Positions 8,554-17,922 of a stretch of 64,000 nt of DNA are shown piece by piece. The stretch comes from Pseudolabrys sp. (GTDB taxonomy: Bacteria > Pseudomonadota > Alphaproteobacteria > Rhizobiales > Xanthobacteraceae). Positions within the stretch are counted from its first letter, which is position 1; each line of letters begins with the position of its first letter. The notes below the pieces were generated by a model. It searched no databases. It was not told the DNA's origin and saw only the letters and a list, made by a program, of their open reading frames with translations. Both the position numbers and the translations under genes were made by a program. The DNA lies in the NCBI GenBank assembly GCA_030655215.1, contig JAURVZ010000061.1, positions 33,448-97,447 of the forward strand. Reading direction: 5' to 3'.

Positions 8554-9312
8554 TCAGCGCGTCGCGCGCAGGCCGTAGAAGCGCTCCAGCACATTATCGA
8601 TATCGGCCGGATAAAACGGCTTCTTCAGGAAGGCGAGCGCGCCCGAGGCGTGCGCGCGATCGGCAATGGCATTGTCGATGGTCGACGTCATCATCACCAC
8701 GGCAACGCCCGGGCTTTCGCGCTTGATCTCGGACAGTGTCTCGAAGCCGTTCAGGCCGGGCATGTTGTAATCGAGAAATACCAGGCCGAATTTGCCGCCG
8801 CGCAATTGATCAAGCGCGGCGAAGCCTTCCGACGCCTCATGCATGTCCAGCTTGAAACGGCTGCCGGACAGGATCTTGCGCACGATGCTGCGCATCGTGC
8901 CGGAATCGTCAACGATCAGCACCTTGGTCGGATATGCGGCGCGCACGCAGATTTCCAGAAAATTGCGCGCTTCTTCCTTGGTGGCCGGTTTGCCAAGCAC
9001 ACCATCGACGCCCTCCGGACGCGTGCTGCCCGGATTCCCTGACATGAAGATCAGCGGCCGCGGCGTGCGCAACCGCGCTGTCGCGATCACCACCGCCGTT
9101 TCCGGCGCCGGCAGGTCGTTGTCGATCAGGCAAATATCGATGCCGCCATAAGCGAGCGCGGCGGCCCCGGTCGACGCTTTGTAGGCGGTAAATTCAATCG
9201 GCACGGACGATAGCGCAGCGCCATGGCGCCACGGCTCGAGATCGGCCGGAACGGCGGAGATCGCCACCAATTTGAGCGAAACGAGATCGCCGCCCATCCT
9301 GACTTGCCCCAA
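8554..9312 (-). CDS. Response regulator with pseudo-receiver plus CheY-like receiver
   Basis: A 252-residue protein with two receiver folds and no DNA-binding output domain. The N-terminal fold (about 12-125) keeps a central DNDLP aspartate and a GKPATKEE lysine but lacks the acidic pair at its start, so it is probably degenerate. The C-terminal receiver (about 130-248) is complete: IVDDSG acidic pair, phospho-acceptor Asp in FLDYNMPG, Thr/Ser in MMTST, and Lys in LKKPF. Architectures like this act as phosphate sinks or chemotaxis/cell-cycle adaptors. No histidine kinase is nearby. A second possible start is the Met six codons in. Confidence 0.88.
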   Translation of the reverse strand: MGQVRMGGDLVSLKLVAISAVPADLEPWRHGAALSSVPIEFTAYKASTGAAALAYGGIDICLIDNDLPAPETAVVIATARLRTPRPLIFMSGNPGSTRPEGVDGVLGKPATKEEARNFLEICVRAAYPTKVLIVDDSGTMRSIVRKILSGSRFKLDMHEASEGFAALDQLRGGKFGLVFLDYNMPGLNGFETLSEIKRESPGVAVVMMTSTIDNAIADRAHASGALAFLKKPFYPADIDNVLERFYGLRATR

Positions 9313-9523
9313 CCCCGACTACCCTAAGCTCAAGTGCCCCAGCTTTGTTCTACTTTGAAGGGTGCACTATTACCGCTGATCAATGGTCGTACCGGCTCTG
9401 CTTTGCAATCGACAGAGTTTTTTTCGACTAAAAGCTTGGGGAAAACCAGGCGCCAAATACGCCGTGTTTATAGGCTATTCGCAGCAGAGAAGTTCCAGCA
9501 ATCACTGGCGCGGGAACTTTGCC

Positions 9524-10858
9524 TCAGCCGGCCAAGGTTTCAACAAAGCGGACGCATTCGCCGTGCCCGGCAGCAATCAGACTGCCTTCCCACATCACCT
9601 TGTGCCCGCGCACGATGGTGCCGACCGGCCAGCCGGTGACGGCCATGCCGTCATAGGGCGTCCATCCAGACTTGGAGGCGATCCAGGCGTTGCTGATGGT
9701 TTCGCGGCGCTTCATGTCGACCACCGTGACGTCGGCGTCATAACCGGCGGCGATGCGGCCTTTATTGGCCATGCCGAAGACGCGGGCCGGACCGGCGCTG
9801 GTCAGATCGACCAGGCGCTGCAAGGTCAAGCGGCCGGCATTGACGTGGTCGAGCATGAGCGGGACGAGCGTCTGCACACCGGACATGCCGGAATGCACCT
9901 TCGGATAGATGTGTGATTTCTCTTCCAACGTATGCGGCGAGTGGTCGGAGCCGATATTGTCGATGACGCCTTGCGCGATCGCGTTCCACAGGCCGGTGCG
10001 ATGGCTGGCATCGCGGATCGGCGGATTGAGTTGCGCGAGCGTGCCGAGCTTTTCGTAGCAGTCCGGCGCGGCAAGCGTGAGATGCGCCGGCGTTGCTTCA
10101 GCCGTGGCGACATCCTTATGGCCGGCGAGATAGATCGCCTCTTCTTTCGACGTCACGTGCAGGACGTGGACGCGCTTGCCGGTTTCGTGCGCCAGAGTGA
10201 TCAGGCGCTGCGTGCAGATCATCGCCGCCTGCGCATCGCGCCAGACCGGATGCGAACGCGGATCGCCTTCGACGCGCAGGTTCATGCGCTCGTTCAGCCG
10301 GTTCTCGTCCTCGGAATGAAAGGCCGCGCGGCGGTTGATGGCTTTCAGCACCGCGCGCACGCCTTCGTCATCGTCAATCAAGAGCGAGCCGGTTGACGAA
10401 CCCATGAACACCTTGATGGCGCAGGCGCCGGGCAGCCGTTCCAGCTCGCCAAGATCGGGCGTGTTCTCGCGCGTGGCGCCGACATAGAAGGCGAAGTCGC
10501 AATGCATGCGGTGATGCGCGCGGCTCACTTTGTCGGCGAGGGTCGCGGCATCGATGGTCTGCGGGATCGTGTTCGGCATTTCGAATGTCGCCACAATGCC
10601 GCCGAGCACGGCGCCGCGCGAGCCGCTTTCCAGATCCTCTTTGTGCGTCAGGCCCGGCTCGCGGAAATGCACATGCGTGTCCATGACGCCCGGCAATAGA
10701 TGCAAGCCCCGGCAGTCGACCACCTCGCCGGCCGAGGCCATCGACAGATCGCCAATGGCCGCGAAACGGCCGTCGCGAATGCCGAGGTCGCGCACGCCCT
10801 CGCCGTCCTGGTTGACGACCGTGCCGCCCTTGAGGATGAGATCGAAAGTGTCGGCCAT
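9524..10858 (-). CDS. pyrC: Dihydroorotase / cyclic amidohydrolase
   Basis: A 444-residue amidohydrolase of the type I dihydroorotase/allantoinase/hydantoinase group. The metal ligands are in VMDTHVHFREPG (about residue 60); the carboxylated lysine is probably in AIKVFMGSSTGSL, with later ligands in FHSEDE, VLHVTS and GSDHSPH. Dihydroorotase closes N-carbamoyl-aspartate in pyrimidine synthesis. No pyrB is adjacent, so allantoinase or a second PyrC copy remains possible. The start is the ATG giving MADTFDLILKGG, and a longer open frame runs into the ygfZ promoter region. An inverted repeat AAGTTCC/GGAACTT (9490-9519) just after the stop may end the transcript. Confidence 0.88.
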   Translation of the reverse strand: MADTFDLILKGGTVVNQDGEGVRDLGIRDGRFAAIGDLSMASAGEVVDCRGLHLLPGVMDTHVHFREPGLTHKEDLESGSRGAVLGGIVATFEMPNTIPQTIDAATLADKVSRAHHRMHCDFAFYVGATRENTPDLGELERLPGACAIKVFMGSSTGSLLIDDDEGVRAVLKAINRRAAFHSEDENRLNERMNLRVEGDPRSHPVWRDAQAAMICTQRLITLAHETGKRVHVLHVTSKEEAIYLAGHKDVATAEATPAHLTLAAPDCYEKLGTLAQLNPPIRDASHRTGLWNAIAQGVIDNIGSDHSPHTLEEKSHIYPKVHSGMSGVQTLVPLMLDHVNAGRLTLQRLVDLTSAGPARVFGMANKGRIAAGYDADVTVVDMKRRETISNAWIASKSGWTPYDGMAVTGWPVGTIVRGHKVMWEGSLIAAGHGECVRFVETLAG

Positions 10859-10970
10859 ACTGGAGCCACTCCAAAAGGGGGTCTTGAGGCTTTCCGCACA
10901 GCGCTTACGTTTCGGCGTGGTTTCTGGCAAGACGGAACGGGGCCGATTTGCCCGGCGTATGAGAAAAAAC

Positions 10971-11870
10971 ATGCAAGAAAACGCTCAAGCAGCGCTGCTT
11001 TCCGAACGAGGCGTGGTCAAGGTGGCAGGGCCGGATGCGAGAGCCTTCCTAAATGGCCTGGCGACGACCGACATTACCAAGGTCGCGCCGGGACAACCGC
11101 GCTTCGGCGCGCTGCTGACGCCGCAGGGCAAGATCATCGTCGACTTTTTCGTGGTCGAAATCCCGCCCGAGGACGGCGACGGCTTTTTCCTCGATTGCCC
11201 GAAAGCGCTGCTGCAGCCGCTTGTCGAGAAGCTGACCTTTTACCGGCTGCGCGCCAAGGTCACGATCGAGGACCTGTCGGACAAGCTCGGTGTCATGGCC
11301 GCCTGGGGTGGCAGTGCTAAGAGCGATTACGGCCTGTGCTATCCCGATCCGCGGCTCGCTGGCCTGGGCATGCGTATCATCGTGCCGCCGGATCTCGCGA
11401 CGGAGACGGCCGCCGATCTCGGTGCCACCCTGGTCGACGCGGACGCCTATGAAGCGCACCGCATCGCGCTCGGCGTGCCGCGCGGCGGCCAGGATTTCAT
11501 TTACATGGACGCCTTCCCGCACGAAGCGGACATGGATCAACTCGCCGGTGTCGATTTCGACAAGGGCTGCTACGTCGGCCAGGAAGTTGTCTCGCGCGTT
11601 GAGCATCGATCGACCGCGCGCAACCGTGTCGTGCCTGTCATTCTCGACAATGGCGCGCCGATGCAAGGCGCGGCGGTGATGATGGGCGACAAGCAGATCG
11701 GCTTCATGGGCTCATCAGCGCAGGGCCGCGGCTTGGCGATGATACGGCTCGACCGCATCGCCGACGCGCTGACCAGCGCCACGCCGATCATTGCCGGCGG
11801 CATTGCCATCCGCGCCGCGAAACCGGACTGGGCCAAGTTTGCGTGGCCGGGTGAAGAGAAGGCGTCATGA
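10971..11870 (+). CDS. ygfZ: Folate-binding Fe-S assembly/repair protein YgfZ
   Basis: A 299-residue member of the YgfZ/GcvT family. It carries the signature KGCYVGQEVVSR (about residue 195), whose cysteine is needed for function in E. coli YgfZ. The family binds tetrahydrofolate and supports maturation or repair of Fe-S enzymes such as MiaB. The start could also be the ATG at 10959, four codons earlier. The gene diverges from pyrC and begins an operon: its stop overlaps the tag start (ATGA at 11867), and three more genes follow with almost no gaps. Confidence 0.93.
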   Translation: MQENAQAALLSERGVVKVAGPDARAFLNGLATTDITKVAPGQPRFGALLTPQGKIIVDFFVVEIPPEDGDGFFLDCPKALLQPLVEKLTFYRLRAKVTIEDLSDKLGVMAAWGGSAKSDYGLCYPDPRLAGLGMRIIVPPDLATETAADLGATLVDADAYEAHRIALGVPRGGQDFIYMDAFPHEADMDQLAGVDFDKGCYVGQEVVSRVEHRSTARNRVVPVILDNGAPMQGAAVMMGDKQIGFMGSSAQGRGLAMIRLDRIADALTSATPIIAGGIAIRAAKPDWAKFAWPGEEKAS

Positions 11871-12487
11871 GCGATACGATCAAGCACGATGACGGCCTGA
11901 TCCGCTGCCCGTGGCCGAAGACCGATCCGCTGTACGTCGCCTATCACGACACCGAATGGGGCGTGCCGGAGTGGGACGACCGCGCGCTGTTCGAGAAGCT
12001 CATTCTTGACGGCTTTCAGGCCGGGCTGTCGTGGATCACCATTTTGCGCAAGCGAGATAATTTCCGCGCCGCCTTTGACGGCTTCAATCCGGAAAAGATT
12101 GCGCGCTATACGCCGAAGAAGGTCGAGCGGCTGATGCAGGATGCCGGCATCGTCCGCAACCGGTCTAAGATCGAAGGCACGGTCAATTCAGCCAAGGCCT
12201 ATCTCAACATCATGGAAAGCGGTCCGGGCTTTTCCGCGATGCTTTGGGATCATCTTGGTGGTAGGCCGCACGATCACAAGATCGGCGCGCGCTCGAAGAC
12301 GCCGACCGAGGACGAGATTTCCCGCGCCATGAGTAAGCAGTTGCTGAGCCACGGCTTCAAATTCGTAGGCCCGACCATTGTCTATGCTTTCATGCAGGCC
12401 GTCGGCATGGTCAATGACCATCTGGTGACCTGCCACTGCCACGCCAAGTGCAACAAACTCGGCAAGAAGAGCCCCTTTCACACATGA
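11867..12487 (+). CDS. tag: DNA-3-methyladenine glycosylase I
   Basis: A 206-residue Tag-type glycosylase that removes 3-methyladenine from alkylated DNA. The family start CPWPKTDPLYVAYHDTEWG is present with its Zn-ligand Cys and His. FQAGLSWITILRKRDNFR forms the base-recognition helix. The second half of the zinc site is in the H-x-x-x-C cluster near the end (NDHLVTCHCHAKC). Length is slightly above E. coli Tag. It overlaps ygfZ upstream and the HD gene downstream by four bases each, so it is translationally coupled in this operon. Confidence 0.95.
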   Translation: MSDTIKHDDGLIRCPWPKTDPLYVAYHDTEWGVPEWDDRALFEKLILDGFQAGLSWITILRKRDNFRAAFDGFNPEKIARYTPKKVERLMQDAGIVRNRSKIEGTVNSAKAYLNIMESGPGFSAMLWDHLGGRPHDHKIGARSKTPTEDEISRAMSKQLLSHGFKFVGPTIVYAFMQAVGMVNDHLVTCHCHAKCNKLGKKSPFHT

Positions 12488-13095
12488 GCAAAGCGATCAA
12501 AGCAGGCGCGCCCCGCGCCTGGCAACGCATGCTGTCGGGCCGCAGGCTCGACCTGCTCGACCCGTCGCCGCTTGATGTCGAGATGGACGACATCGCGCAT
12601 GGCCTCGCGCGCGTCGCCCGCTGGAACGGGCAGACCAAAGGCACGCATATATTCTCGGTCGCGCAGCACGTGCTGCTGGTCGAAGCCTTGGCACGGCAGA
12701 AGACGCCAACGCTCGATGCGCGCGGTCGGCTCGCCGTGCTGCTGCATGACTCCGCTGAATATGTGATTGGCGACATGATCTCGCCGTTCAAGGCGGTGAT
12801 CGGCGACAGCTACAAGGTGGTCGAGAACCGCCTGCTCGCCGCCATTCACCTCCGCTTCGGCCTGCCGGCGAAATTGCCGGATGCATTGCTCAAGCTGATT
12901 AAGGCCGCCGACCGCAATGCCGCCTATTTGGAATCGACGCATCTTGCCGGCTTCGAAGACGCCGAGGCGCGCAAGTTCTTCGGCCCGCCGCCGAAATACT
13001 CCGCCGCGATGGAGCGCGATTATCTGACGCCGTGGCCGGCCTCCACCGCGGCCAAGAAGTTCAAAGAGCGCATCGAGAAATTGTTGCGCGCATAG
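12484..13095 (+). CDS. HD-domain phosphohydrolase (YfbR-like)
   Basis: A 203-residue HD-superfamily hydrolase. The metal-binding residues are visible as HIFSVAQHVLLV (first His), the HD pair in LLHDSAEYVIGD (about residue 95) and a later Asp in KAADRNAAYLES. The arrangement resembles YfbR-type 5'-deoxynucleotidases, which dephosphorylate dNMPs. The start ATG at 12484 overlaps the tag stop (ATGA), which rules out the longer upstream frame. A nucleotide or DNA-damage housekeeping role next to tag is plausible but not shown. Confidence 0.88.
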   Translation: MSKAIKAGAPRAWQRMLSGRRLDLLDPSPLDVEMDDIAHGLARVARWNGQTKGTHIFSVAQHVLLVEALARQKTPTLDARGRLAVLLHDSAEYVIGDMISPFKAVIGDSYKVVENRLLAAIHLRFGLPAKLPDALLKLIKAADRNAAYLESTHLAGFEDAEARKFFGPPPKYSAAMERDYLTPWPASTAAKKFKERIEKLLRA

Positions 13096-13104
13096 GGACG
13101 GCTC

Positions 13105-15822
13105 ATGGAATACCTCCTGCTGGCAGCTCTGGTTCTGGCTTTCCCTGTCATCGCCATTGTGGCGCTGGTCAAGGCCAGCAATCTGCGCACCGACATGCAA
13201 CGCATGGCGCTGCGCATTGCCGCGCTGGAAGCGAACCGGCCTGCTGAAAGCAGCGGCCCTGCACCAGCCGGAGCTCTCGATCCGGCGCCAGACCCAACAC
13301 CTCCCGGCCCATCCGTTGTTGCCAAATTATGGGTCGACCCACCGGAAGATCAAACACCAACGCCTGAAGGCGCTATCGAGCCTCCCCCAGCGCCTGTCAC
13401 GCCGCCCGCACCCGCGACACCCAAAGCCAGCTTCGAAGAACGCTTCGGCACGCAATGGGTGGTGTGGATCGGCGGCCTCGCTTTGGCGCTCGGCGGCGTC
13501 TTTCTCGTCCGCTTTTCGATCGAAGCGGGCCTGATCGGTCCCGGTGTCCGTGTTGCGCTCGGCGTCCTCTTCGCCGCCGCTCTGATCGCTGTCGGCGAGT
13601 GGGCACGCCGCAAAGGCAATCTGGCCGGCTTCGTTGCGCCGCCGAAGGTCGATATACCGAGCATCCTCACCGCCGCCGGTACGATGGCCGCCTTCGCCAC
13701 GGTCTATGCCGCCTTCGCGCTGTATGGCTTTCTATCTGCCGCGATGGCTTTCATCCTGCTCGGGCTTGTTGCGCTGGCGACGCTCGGCGCTGCGCTGCTG
13801 CATGGTCCCGCGCTCGCCGGCCTCGGTCTTGTCGGCGCCTATGTCACGCCGCTGCTCGTCTCATCCGAAGAGCCGAGCTATTGGGCGCTTTATCTTTATC
13901 TCGCCATTGTCACCGCCGCCGCTTTCGCGCTGGCGCGCATGCGGCTGTGGCGCTGGCTCGCGGTCACCGCCGTCGTGTTCGGCACTCTGTGGACATTCCC
14001 GGGCATCGACTATCTCGCGGTCGAAGCGGTCGGCGCTCATCTGTTTCATGTCATCGCCGGCTTCGCATTGGCGGCGCTGCTGATCGTCTCCGGTCTGTTG
14101 TTCGGCCCCTCCGCCGAGCCCGGCAAGATCGACGAGGTTTCATCCGGCTCGATCGCCGCGTATCTGTTTGCTGCCGCCTGCCTGACCGTCGCGACCGACC
14201 ACAGCGGCGCATCGCTGATTGTTTTCGCATTGATGACAGCGGCCACCGTCGGCATTGCCTGGCGCACGACCGCCGCGCTATGGGCGCTGCCCGCCGCAGC
14301 GCTACTGACCATCTTTGTCATGCTCGAATGGGCCGCGCCGCAAATCTACGAAACCTTGGTGTTGCCCGCCGGCGTCACCAGCAACGCGATTGCCGGACCG
14401 TCGACCGGCAGCGGGCTGCATCTCGCGCTCGGCGCCGCCTTTGCCGCATTGTTCGGGCTCGCTGGTTTCGCAGCGCTGGACGACCGCTTCAATGTCGCGC
14501 GCGATGCCCGCACCGCCCTGATCTGGAGCGGCACCGCTGTCGTCGCACCCATCGCCATCCTGATCGCCCTGTATTATCGCGTGGCGCAATTCGATCGCTC
14601 GATTCCCTTCGCCATAGTCGCCTTGCTGCTGGCGGCCTTGTACGGCTACGCCACCGAACTGTTGAGCAAGCGCGCGCCGCGGCCCGGCCTCGCCGGTGCA
14701 TCAGCCGTGTTTGCCACTGGCGCTGTGGCAGGACTCGCGCTGGCCCTCACCTTCGCGCTCGACAAAGGCTGGCTCACCGTCGCGCTCGCGCTGATGGTGC
14801 CGGGCATTGCCTGGATCGCCGAACAGCGGCCTTTGCCGGCGCTGCGTTATCTCGCCGCCGCTATCATTGCGCTGGTCGTCCTGCGCATCGGCTATGAGCC
14901 GCGCATTGTCGGCAATGACATCGGCACGACGCCGATCTTCAACTGGATTCTCTACGGTTACGGCGTGCCTGCGCTGTCGTTCTGGACCGCCGGTGTCCTG
15001 TTGCGCCGCCGCGCCGATGACGTACCGGCGCGCATGGCCGACTCAGCGGCCATCCTGTTCACCGTGTTGTTGTGCACACTGGAAATCCGCCACTACATCA
15101 ATAATGGCGACGTTTTCCGGACATCGACGGCGCTGGCGGAAATCGGCATGCAGGTTTCGGTTGGGTTGGCGATTACCATTGGCCTCGAACGCCTGCGGGT
15201 GCGCAGCCAGTCGGTCGTGCATAATATCGGCGCTCTCGTGATCGGCGGTGCCACATTCCTCGCCATTTTGTTCGGTCTGCTGGTGACGGTGAATCCGATG
15301 TTCACGGGCCGGCCGGTCGGCGACGGCACATTCTTCAATCTCGTGCTGCTCGGCTACGGCATTCCCGCCATTCTCGCCGCGATCCTCGCTTTGATCGCAC
15401 AACACAGCCGGCCGCTCGCCTATCGCGTCGTCGCCGCGACCACGGCGGTCACGCTGGCGATTGCTTATCTGTCGCTGCAAATCCGCACGATCTACCACGG
15501 GCCGTTCCTGGCGCGCGGCATCACCACGGACGCCGAGCAATACACCTACTCGGCGACGTGGCTCGTCTTCGGCGTGTTGCTTCTGGTCGCCGGCTTCCTG
15601 CTGCGCTCGCAGCCGACGCGCATGGCCTCCGCCGCCGTGGTCGCGCTGACCATTGCCAAGGTGTTCCTGATCGACATGGCGGGCCTCACCGGCATCTACC
15701 GCGCCTTGTCCTTCATCGGCCTCGGCGTCGTGCTGGTTGGCATTGGCTGGCTGTATCAGCGGCTGCTGTTTCCGGCCAAGGTCCCGCCGGCACGCGACAT
15801 CAAACCGGATGGTCAGGAGTAA
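13105..15822 (+). CDS. DUF2339 polytopic membrane protein
   Basis: A 905-residue inner-membrane protein. It has one N-terminal helix (residues 3-22), a short coiled region, a proline-rich linker (about 50-115), then some 25 hydrophobic helices to the end. The stretch beginning RFGTQWVVWIGGLALALGG is the typical entry to the DUF2339 membrane region. Function of the family is unknown; suggestions range from transport to envelope biogenesis. It starts nine bases after the HD gene and is followed four bases later by a thioesterase gene. Codon use is that of its neighbours. Confidence 0.9.
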   Translation: MEYLLLAALVLAFPVIAIVALVKASNLRTDMQRMALRIAALEANRPAESSGPAPAGALDPAPDPTPPGPSVVAKLWVDPPEDQTPTPEGAIEPPPAPVTPPAPATPKASFEERFGTQWVVWIGGLALALGGVFLVRFSIEAGLIGPGVRVALGVLFAAALIAVGEWARRKGNLAGFVAPPKVDIPSILTAAGTMAAFATVYAAFALYGFLSAAMAFILLGLVALATLGAALLHGPALAGLGLVGAYVTPLLVSSEEPSYWALYLYLAIVTAAAFALARMRLWRWLAVTAVVFGTLWTFPGIDYLAVEAVGAHLFHVIAGFALAALLIVSGLLFGPSAEPGKIDEVSSGSIAAYLFAAACLTVATDHSGASLIVFALMTAATVGIAWRTTAALWALPAAALLTIFVMLEWAAPQIYETLVLPAGVTSNAIAGPSTGSGLHLALGAAFAALFGLAGFAALDDRFNVARDARTALIWSGTAVVAPIAILIALYYRVAQFDRSIPFAIVALLLAALYGYATELLSKRAPRPGLAGASAVFATGAVAGLALALTFALDKGWLTVALALMVPGIAWIAEQRPLPALRYLAAAIIALVVLRIGYEPRIVGNDIGTTPIFNWILYGYGVPALSFWTAGVLLRRRADDVPARMADSAAILFTVLLCTLEIRHYINNGDVFRTSTALAEIGMQVSVGLAITIGLERLRVRSQSVVHNIGALVIGGATFLAILFGLLVTVNPMFTGRPVGDGTFFNLVLLGYGIPAILAAILALIAQHSRPLAYRVVAATTAVTLAIAYLSLQIRTIYHGPFLARGITTDAEQYTYSATWLVFGVLLLVAGFLLRSQPTRMASAAVVALTIAKVFLIDMAGLTGIYRALSFIGLGVVLVGIGWLYQRLLFPAKVPPARDIKPDGQE

Positions 15823-15826
15823 ACGC

Positions 15827-16303
15827 GTGACAAATTTGTCTTACGGCGTGGTCAGCGCTGACGTCCTGACTTCCTACGACGGCCTGAGCTTTCTGCAGGC
15901 GCTGATTGACGGCACGCTGCCGCAGCCACCGATCGGCGAGACAATGGGCTTTCATCTCATCGAGGTCGCGCATGGCCGCGCCGTTTTCACCGGCACGCCG
16001 GGCATGCAGCATTACAACCCGATCGGCACCGTGCATGCGGGTTTCGCCGCGACATTGCTCGATTCGTGCGTCGCCTGCGCGGTGAACTCAACCTTGTTGA
16101 AGGGCGAAACCTACACGACGCTGGAGTTGAAGCTCAATCTCGTGCGCGCTTTGACCAAGGATGTCGGGCCGGTGCGCGCCGAAGGCCGCATCATTCATCG
16201 CGGCCGCACGGTGGCGACATCGGAAGGCGATCTGAAGGATGCGTCAGGCAAGCTCTACGCGCACGCCACGACGACGTGCATGATTTTCCCGGCTAAGCTG
16301 TAG
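15827..16303 (+). CDS. PaaI-family hotdog thioesterase
   Basis: A 158-residue single hotdog domain. The helix-entry motif HYNPIGTVHAGFAATLLDS, with the Gly-x-x-His-Gly-like turn and acidic catalytic residue, is typical of PaaI/YdiI acyl-CoA thioesterases. The C-terminal strand GKLYAHATTTCMIF completes the fold. GTG at 15827 is chosen because AGGAG (15815-15819) sits seven bases upstream. An in-frame ATG at 15809 inside the DUF2339 gene is an alternative. It is the last gene of the ygfZ operon; a palindromic half-repeat follows before a convergent gene. Confidence 0.88.
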   Translation: MTNLSYGVVSADVLTSYDGLSFLQALIDGTLPQPPIGETMGFHLIEVAHGRAVFTGTPGMQHYNPIGTVHAGFAATLLDSCVACAVNSTLLKGETYTTLELKLNLVRALTKDVGPVRAEGRIIHRGRTVATSEGDLKDASGKLYAHATTTCMIFPAKL

Positions 16304-16320
16304 CGGAGCGTGTCGCACGA

Positions 16321-16347
16321 GATGGCCGGATCAAGTCCGGCCATGAC
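16321..16347. repeat. Palindromic intergenic repeat, family 1 (single arm)
   Basis: ATGGCCGGA and TCCGGCCAT form a perfect nine-base stem around TCAAG, ending in GAC. This equals the right arm of the copies at 5629 and 58851. Like them it lies between two convergent genes, where it could terminate both. Confidence 0.8.
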
Positions 16348-16352
16348 AAGTG

Positions 16353-16814
16353 TCAGTTGTTGGCGGTCGCCGAGAGCGAGCGGCGCAGGTTCAGCGGCTC
16401 GCCGCTGTCATTGGTCGAGGCGCTGGCGCGCACGGTGCGGCGGGTGAACTCGCAATAGGCAAAGCCGAGGCCGGAAATCGCGCCACGGAAGGATTGATCG
16501 TCGACCTTGGTCAGCTTGAAGCACGGATTGATCGGCATGCCGCGCACCGAGGCGCAGACCGATTCACCTTTGACCTGAATCGTGTTGGACGGCAGCGCCG
16601 CGTAGCGCACCTTGCCGGAGCCTTGGAACTGGATCGAGCCGACAACGGAGCCATCGGCCAGTACCCGCCCTTGGCCGCGCGTGCCTTCAAAGCAGTTGTA
16701 GCTGAATGTTTTGCCGACAACGAAGCGGCGCGCCTCTTCGGCGGTCATGCTGTCGGCCAATGCCGGCGCAGCGGCCAACAGGCCGACCAGAAACGCAACA
16801 ACACGCAACATCAC
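16353..16814 (-). CDS. Secreted hypothetical protein
   Basis: A 153-residue exported protein with a clear Sec signal peptide (MMLRVVAFLVGLLAAAPALA, cleavage near residue 21). The mature part is beta-rich, begins with a helix (EEARRFVVGKTFSYNCFEG), and has four cysteines that could form disulfides. The pattern 'FVVGKTFSYNC...G...' resembles small rhizobial periplasmic proteins of unknown function. It stands alone between the thioesterase operon and the reductase gene. No catalytic motif is recognised. Confidence 0.8.
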   Translation of the reverse strand: MMLRVVAFLVGLLAAAPALADSMTAEEARRFVVGKTFSYNCFEGTRGQGRVLADGSVVGSIQFQGSGKVRYAALPSNTIQVKGESVCASVRGMPINPCFKLTKVDDQSFRGAISGLGFAYCEFTRRTVRASASTNDSGEPLNLRRSLSATANN

Positions 16815-16925
16815 ACAACTCCAACTGACGCCACATTACACGAGGCCCAGATTACTAAAGGTCCCGGCCGTTTTTAAAGTCCAAAACGAACATACCTAAC
16901 GAAAGTCGCCAAATCCTGAACGCGG

Positions 16926-17912
16926 TTAACCGATTTTCACCACGACGCGGCCGCGCACCTGCCCGGCCATGATGGCTTCCGCCGTCTCCGGCAGCTCAGA
17001 AAGGCCGATTTCCCGGGTCATGGCGGCCAATTTGGGGCGATCGAGGTCGGTTTCCAGCCTTTTCCACGCTTCCTCGCGCTTGGCCAGCGGGCACATCACC
17101 GAGTCGATGCCGTAAAGACACACACCGCGCAAAATAAACGGCGCGACTGAACTCGGCAGGTCCATGCCGCCGGCCAGACCACAGGCGGCCACCGCGCCGC
17201 CATAGCGGGTCATCGACAGCAGGTTGGCCAATGTCGTGGAACCGACAGAGTCGATGCCGCCGGCCCAGCGCTCCTTGGCCAGCATCTTGACCGGGCCGGT
17301 CAAGGCAGCGCGCTCGACGATCTCGGTGGCCCCTAAGCCCTTGAGGTAGTCGGATTCCTCAGGCCTGCCGGTGACGGCGCTGACCGGATAGCCGAGTTTT
17401 GCCAAGAGCGCGATGGCGACCGAACCGACGCCGCCGGCAGCGCCGGTGACGGCGACCGAGCCGCTCGCGGGGGTCAGGCCGTGCTTCTCCAGCGCCATGA
17501 CCGACAGCATCGCCGTATAGCCGGCCGTGCCGATGGCCATGGCCTCGCGCGTGCTCATTGTCGCGGGCAGCCGCACCAGCCAGTCGCCTTTGACCCGGGT
17601 CTTTTCGGCATAGGCGCCGAGATGCGTTTCGCCGGTGCCCCAGCCATTGAGGATGACCTTGTCGCCCGGCTTCCAGGCGGCGTGGCTCGAGCTTTCAACC
17701 GTGCCGGCAAAGTCGACGCCGGCGATCATCGGAAAGCGGCGCACGACCGGCGCCTTGCCGGTCAGCGCCAGGCCGTCCTTGTAATTGACCGTCGAGTATT
17801 CGACGCGGACGGTAACATCGCCGTCCATCAGATTGGCTTCGTCGAAATCCGTGAGCCCGGCCTTGGTGCCGGTCTCGGTCTTCTCGATCAGCATCGCCTT
17901 GAATGTCGCCAC
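16926..17912 (-). CDS. acuI: Zinc-free MDR oxidoreductase, YhdH/AcuI type
   Basis: A 328-residue medium-chain reductase. The NADPH-binding Rossmann segment [20 protein letters not shown] is at about 155-175, preceded by [13 protein letters not shown]. The structural zinc cysteines of alcohol dehydrogenases are absent. [12 protein letters not shown] [11 protein letters not shown] and [14 protein letters not shown] [10 protein letters not shown] are typical of the YhdH/AcuI branch, which reduces acrylyl-CoA to propionyl-CoA or acts as a quinone reductase. It is followed by an MFS gene on the same strand, which lies upstream in transcription order with a 10-base gap. The symbol is by family only. 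Confidence 0.85.
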   Translation of the reverse strand: MATFKAMLIEKTETGTKAGLTDFDEANLMDGDVTVRVEYSTVNYKDGLALTGKAPVVRRFPMIAGVDFAGTVESSSHAAWKPGDKVILNGWGTGETHLGAYAEKTRVKGDWLVRLPATMSTREAMAIGTAGYTAMLSVMALEKHGLTPASGSVAVTGAAGGVGSVAIALLAKLGYPVSAVTGRPEESDYLKGLGATEIVERAALTGPVKMLAKERWAGGIDSVGSTTLANLLSMTRYGGAVAACGLAGGMDLPSSVAPFILRGVCLYGIDSVMCPLAKREEAWKRLETDLDRPKLAAMTREIGLSELPETAEAIMAGQVRGRVVVKIG

Positions 17913-17922
17913 GAAACGCTCC

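Noticed and set aside
13455..14897. A 480-codon plus-strand frame inside DUF2339
   Set aside because: The product is Arg-rich and patternless, typical of a shifted frame in GC-rich DNA; the DUF2339 frame has clear membrane helices.
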